This document shows, piece by piece, positions 5,859-7,979 of a stretch of 7,979 bases of DNA (its first letter is position 1; each line of letters opens with the position of its first letter). The notes beneath the pieces are model-generated. The model ran no database searches, was not told the DNA's origin, and worked only from the letters and a program-made list of their open reading frames with translations. The position numbers were made by a program, and so were the translations under genes. Source of the stretch: CAYWTX01 sp964461295 (lineage in GTDB: Bacteria; Planctomycetota; Phycisphaerae; SM23-33); contig CAYWTX010000211.1 in the NCBI GenBank assembly GCA_964461295.1, forward strand, positions 1-7,979, written 5' to 3'.

Positions 5859-6257
5859 ATGGACATGGCGGCGGATCAGGCCGGGAAAGACAAGGTGCTC
5901 TACCGCGAGCTGAGTTACGGGATCGTCGGCTGTGCTCAGCGTGTGCATGCTGCACTGGGTCCGGGGTTCCCGGAGAAGGTCCACCAGCGTGCACTGACCT
6001 TGGAGATGGCGAAGGCGGGACTGTGCTTCCAGGCGGAGAACCCATTCGAGGTCATGTACGATGGCGTCAATTGCGGCGACTTCCGCGCCGATTTTGTCGT
6101 GGATGGGTGCGTCATTCTGGAACTGAAGGCTGTCGAATGTCTGGTGGACGAGCACATCGCCCAGGCCGTCGCTTACCTCAAAGCCACTGGTCTACGATTG
6201 GCAATCCTCATCAACTTCGGCGCCAGGAAACTGGAAACTCGCCGTGTCGTGCTGTAG
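5859..6257 (+). CDS. GxxExxY-family protein (PD-(D/E)XK-like fold)
   Basis: The 132-residue product has the usual length of the GxxExxY family (PDDEXK_3 type), whose biochemical function is not established. Seen in order: an N-terminal helix with LSYGIVGCAQRVHAALGPG; the name-giving motif at 36-42, here GFPEKVH, with His instead of the usual Tyr; Asp78 in FRADFVVDG; Glu88 and Lys90 in ILELKAVE, forming a D...ExK nuclease-like active site; Gln102 in HIAQAVAYLK; and the conserved ending LAILINFGARKLETRRVVL. The gene looks intact, with no signal peptide or membrane segment. It stands alone between 40-nt inverted repeats, on the same strand as pdxJ and dapA. A second ATG at 5865 would shorten it by two residues. 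Family membership is clear; nuclease activity is inferred from the fold only. Confidence 0.88.
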   Translation: MDMAADQAGKDKVLYRELSYGIVGCAQRVHAALGPGFPEKVHQRALTLEMAKAGLCFQAENPFEVMYDGVNCGDFRADFVVDGCVILELKAVECLVDEHIAQAVAYLKATGLRLAILINFGARKLETRRVVL

Positions 6258-6271
6258 ACATTCTCCCTCTT

Positions 6272-6311
6272 TTCGTGTAATTCGTTCTTCCTTCGTGTAA
6301 TTCGTGGTCTC
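6272..6311 (-). repeat. Right 40-nt inverted repeat
   Basis: Reverse complement of the left repeat at 37 of 40 positions. It starts 15 bases after the GxxExxY stop and ends 29 bases before the dapA start. It also contains TTCGTGTAATTCG twice in direct order (6272-6284 and 6292-6304). Confidence 0.9.
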
Positions 6312-6327
6312 TTTGCCCCAGATCGCC

Positions 6328-6331
6328 AGGA
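6328..6331 (+). promoter_or_regulatory. Ribosome binding site of dapA
   Basis: AGGA lies 9 bases before the ATG at 6341 and outside the inverted-repeat unit, so dapA keeps its own translation signal. Confidence 0.5.
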
Positions 6332-6340
6332 TCGCCGGAT

Positions 6341-7228
6341 ATGAAGCCTCGCGTCAATCTTGCCGGTTCGTTCGTCGCCCTCGTCACTCCTTTCCGCAAC
6401 GGAGAGGTGGACTGGGATTCCCTCGGGCGGCTGGTCGACTTCCAGATCGCCGGCGGCACCCAGGGCATCGTCCCCTGCGGCTCCACCGGCGAAAGCCCCA
6501 CCCTCAACTACGCCGAACACGACAAAGTCATCGAGTTCGTGATCGACCGCGCCGCCGGCCGCGCCGTCGTCGTCGCCGGCACGGGCAGCAACTCAACCGA
6601 CGAGGCCCTGTCGCTCACGCGGCACGCCAAGTCCGCCGGCGCCGACGCCTGCCTCATCGTCAACCCCTACTACAACAAGCCCACCCAGGAAGGCATGTTC
6701 CAGCACGTGCAACGCCTCGCCGAAATCGGCCTGCCCATCGTCCTGTACAACATCCCCGGCCGATGCGGCGTCGAACTGTCCGGCGAGACCATCCTGCGGA
6801 TGTATCGCGAAATCGAGATGGTCGTCGGCGTCAAGGAAGCCACCGGCAAGCTCGACGCCACCAGCGCCCTGGCCGCCGAGAGCGACATCGCCATCATTTC
6901 CGGCGACGATTCCCTCACGCTGCCGATCTACTCCGCCGGCGGCTGCGGCGTCATCAGCGTCGTCGCCAACGTCCTGCCCGCCGAAGTCCGCAAGCTGTGC
7001 GACCTCGCCGCCAAGGGCGACCTGCCCGCCGCAACGAAGCAGCACCTGAAGCTCTTCCCCCTCTGCCGCGGGATGTTCGTGGAAACCAACCCCATCCCCG
7101 TCAAGGCCGCCCTTGCCATGGCCGGCATGATCGCCGACGAGCTTCGCCTGCCCATGACCCCCCTGAGCGCCAAGCTCCGCCCGGCCCTGGCCGACCTGCT
7201 CCGCCCGTTCGGCATTGGAGGCAGGTAA
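6341..7228 (+). CDS. dapA: 4-hydroxy-tetrahydrodipicolinate synthase
   Basis: DapA condenses pyruvate with L-aspartate semialdehyde, the first committed step of the diaminopimelate/lysine branch that feeds peptidoglycan and protein synthesis. The 295-residue product has the usual size and TIM-barrel order: GSFVALVTPF near the N-terminus; the pyruvate-carboxylate motif CGSTGESPTL (46-55); VNPYYNKP (107-114) with Tyr111; VLYNIPGR (134-141) with Tyr136 and Arg141; and the Schiff-base lysine Lys165 in VGVKEATG. GDDS (188-191) and GGCGVISV (200-207) complete the active-site face. Ser48 replaces the first Thr of the common TTGE motif, a frequent variant. The related N-acetylneuraminate lyases share the fold, but Arg141 and the GSTGESPTL context favour DapA. 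It follows the GxxExxY unit; dapB, often next to it, is absent, and the 3' flank is non-coding. Confidence 0.95.
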   Translation: MKPRVNLAGSFVALVTPFRNGEVDWDSLGRLVDFQIAGGTQGIVPCGSTGESPTLNYAEHDKVIEFVIDRAAGRAVVVAGTGSNSTDEALSLTRHAKSAGADACLIVNPYYNKPTQEGMFQHVQRLAEIGLPIVLYNIPGRCGVELSGETILRMYREIEMVVGVKEATGKLDATSALAAESDIAIISGDDSLTLPIYSAGGCGVISVVANVLPAEVRKLCDLAAKGDLPAATKQHLKLFPLCRGMFVETNPIPVKAALAMAGMIADELRLPMTPLSAKLRPALADLLRPFGIGGR

Positions 7229-7263
7229 CTGGAGCGGTTCCGCAACGGCGATCCGTGTTCGTC

Positions 7264-7295
7264 CGTGGCCGTCCCCAAGGGGTGGGTCGGCCACG
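7264..7295 (+). other. Strong hairpin downstream of dapA
   Basis: CGTGGCCG (7264-7271) and CGGCCACG (7288-7295) form a perfect 8-bp stem around a smaller CCCC-AA-GGGG hairpin. It lies 35 bases past the dapA stop. No T-tract follows, so it could protect the 3' end of the mRNA or work with a factor, but it is not a canonical intrinsic terminator. Confidence 0.5.
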
Positions 7296-7302
7296 GCACG
7301 CG

Positions 7303-7403
7303 GCGTTTCCGCAAAACCCCCTCTGGGCAGAACGAGTTCTTCGAAAGCTCCATTCGGACGGGTCCCACCCGCCCCCGCCCGCGTTTCTGAAAAACCCCCG
7401 CTG
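7303..7403. repeat. Pair of 23-nt imperfect direct repeats, 78 bp apart
   Basis: The segment at 7303-7325 (starting GCGTTTCCGC) recurs at 7381-7403 (starting GCGTTTCTGA) with 20 of 23 positions identical. The sequence between the two copies is not repeated. The second copy runs into the terminator-like hairpin at 7397. Confidence 0.6.
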
Positions 7404-7420
7404 CACAGCGGGACTTTTCC
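7390..7420. terminator. Bidirectional intrinsic-terminator-like hairpin
   Basis: CCCGCT (7397-7402) and AGCGGG (7407-7412) pair around a 4-base loop. On the plus strand the stem is followed by ACTTTTCC; on the minus strand by GGTTTTTC. It could end transcription coming from dapA and also antisense transcription from the repeat-rich region. The short stem makes efficiency uncertain. Confidence 0.5.
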
Positions 7421-7719
7421 CGGCCCTGAGCGCGTTACGGGACTGTCTGGGGTGCCGAATGGGGCGGAATGGACCCGCGGATGCGGGCGAGCACGGCAAT
7501 CGCCTGAGCAGGGCGTCGGGCGAACGGCTGCGGGCGATGGGTGAATAATGGCGTCGTGTCTGAGTAACGCGGGCATTCCTGCCCGCGATCCCCGGCCCCT
7601 TGGGGGCCGCGCCCCGCCGCCGCCCAACGCCCAACCCTCCATCCCCTTCCGGCAGTCCCGCCGGGCTTCCGCACTCGCGAAGCGAACTCCATGACTGCAA
7701 ACGGTGTGGCTCGGGTGAA
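7421..7719. other. Non-coding region with GC-rich hairpins
   Basis: No credible gene is seen; frames give Arg/Pro/Gly-rich translations without recognisable motifs. Two clear hairpins are present: GCGGGCA-TTCC-TGCCCGC (7569-7586, extendable by one pair on each side) and GGCCCC-TTG-GGGGCC (7594-7608). A longer-range pair, GCAGTC near 7652 and GACTGC near 7693, could close a larger fold. Confidence 0.55.
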
Positions 7720-7804
7720 GGCCCGGCGGGCCGACATCGGATAGCCCCGCCCGTGAGGGCGGGGAAAAGGATGTACCCCCAATAGGACCAAGGCCCGTAG
7801 GGCC
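7720..7804 (-). repeat. Composite palindromic repeat, copy 2 (reverse orientation)
   Basis: Read on the minus strand the order is palindrome A (7804-7792, GGCCC-TAC-GGGCC), a 27-base linker, palindrome B (7764-7745, 8-bp stem with 4-base loop), CTATCCGATGTC (7744-7733) and a second palindrome A (7732-7720). This is the plan of copy 1 at 1225-1332 with only one B palindrome. The 12-base spacer after B matches copy 1 at 9 of 12 positions. Confidence 0.8.
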
Positions 7805-7852
7805 GGCACAGGACCCGCCACATCAGTCCGTCGTCAACAAGCGTGTGCTGCC

Positions 7853-7912
7853 GGCCCTACGGGCCTCCTTGGCTCACGCTACCCGCAATCCCCGCCCTTA
7901 CGGGCGGGGCTT
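7853..7912 (+). repeat. Composite palindromic repeat, copy 3 (interrupted)
   Basis: Palindrome A (7853-7865), a 24-base linker ending ACCCGCAAT as in copy 1, and palindrome B (CCCCGCCC-TTAC-GGGCGGGG, 7890-7909) are intact. The spacer begins CTT (7910-7912) as in copy 1, but the expected CCCGATGCC and second palindrome A are missing, replaced by GTGCGCC. The break coincides with the putative group II intron start. Confidence 0.75.
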
Positions 7913-7979
7913 GTGCGCCTGCAAGCGCACACGATCAGAAGGGTGGAAGTCCCTTCCAGGCTAACGTTACGGGCCTGTA
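7913..7979 (+). mobile_element. 5' end of a putative group II intron (partial)
   Basis: The sequence starts with GTGCG, the conserved GUGYG 5' boundary of group II introns. GTGCGC and GCGCAC (7913-7930) form the first hairpin. Then comes AGAAGGGTGGAAGTCCCTT (7938-7956), matching the domain I stem with an internal GUGGAAGUCC/GUGAAAGUCC-type element common in bacterial introns. CAGGC and GCCTG then pair around TAACGTTACGG (from 7957). Insertion directly after a strong hairpin is characteristic of class IIC introns. The reverse transcriptase gene and the catalytic domain V would lie beyond the window, so neither completeness nor splicing competence can be judged. Confidence 0.65.

Larger units (their letters stand above)
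5806..6311 (+). mobile_element. Inverted-repeat-bounded GxxExxY gene unit
   Basis: Two 40-nt inverted repeats (5806-5845 and 6272-6311), identical at 37 of 40 positions, enclose a single gene and little else. The unit starts 25 bases after the pdxJ stop and ends 29 bases before dapA. The enclosed gene uses visibly more A/T at third codon positions than its neighbours. This is the plan of a small transposable or otherwise dispersed unit. No transposase is encoded and I could not find a target duplication at its edges, so mobility would have to be provided in trans or by another mechanism. The classification as mobile is inference. Confidence 0.5.

Noticed and set aside
4125..6155. 676-codon minus-strand open frame across araD, pdxJ and the GxxExxY gene
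   Set aside because: It runs antisense to three recognised genes and has a Gly/Arg/Val/Asp-biased composition with no family signature.
5781..6340. Target-site duplication around the inverted-repeat unit
   Set aside because: The bases directly outside the arms do not match in direct orientation; the only similarity (GCAA/GCAAA) extends the inverted repeat.
6304..7548. 414-codon plus-strand frame overlapping dapA
   Set aside because: It is an Arg/Pro/His-rich shifted frame of dapA that runs into non-coding repeats; dapA has all its catalytic motifs.
7101..7823. Minus-strand frames through the dapA 3' flank
   Set aside because: They translate palindromic repeats and hairpins into low-complexity sequence, with no ribosome binding site or motif.
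7569..7909. CRISPR array
   Set aside because: The repeats are inverted and composite with unequal spacing and only two copies; there is no regular repeat-spacer pattern and no cas gene.

Overview
This is a GC-rich bacterial window carrying seven genes and a truncated eighth, with two intergenic stretches full of palindromic and short-period repeats. Conserved housekeeping genes, many dispersed non-coding repeats and a GxxExxY-family gene bounded by inverted repeats suggest an environmental bacterium of the Planctomycetota/PVC type. That assignment is an impression with low confidence; no marker gene in the window fixes the taxonomy.

Layout. Positions 1-980 (+) hold the last codons of an upstream gene, overlapped by a 310-residue protein that looks like a type II restriction endonuclease, then a hairpin. 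Positions 981-1433 are non-coding: a 3x9-bp tandem repeat, a composite palindromic repeat, a 7-bp periodic array and a polypyrimidine tract. Positions 1434-4075 (-) carry a cytosolic receiver-GAF-histidine kinase followed by prmC, the methyltransferase that modifies release factors. Positions 4076-4313 form a divergent promoter region. Positions 4314-5780 (+) carry araD (L-ribulose-5-phosphate 4-epimerase) and pdxJ (pyridoxine 5'-phosphate synthase), three bases apart. Positions 5806-6311 hold a GxxExxY-family PD-(D/E)XK-like gene between two 40-nt inverted repeats that match at 37 of 40 positions. Positions 6341-7228 (+) carry dapA (4-hydroxy-tetrahydrodipicolinate synthase). Positions 7229-7979 are non-coding: hairpins, a bidirectional terminator and two more copies of the composite palindromic repeat in opposite orientation. 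The last copy is interrupted exactly where a sequence resembling the 5' end of a group II intron begins (7913) and runs off the window.

How the parts relate. The araD-pdxJ-(GxxExxY)-dapA block runs in one direction with no convincing terminator between genes. It mixes pentose, vitamin B6 and lysine/cell-wall metabolism, so it is a housekeeping cluster and not one pathway. The GxxExxY unit looks like an insertion between pdxJ and dapA. The kinase has no membrane segment, begins with a receiver domain and lacks an output regulator here, so it is probably an intermediate in a relay completed elsewhere. The most unusual material is non-coding: the inverted-repeat unit around the GxxExxY gene, and the palindromic repeat family whose third copy appears split by a retroelement.
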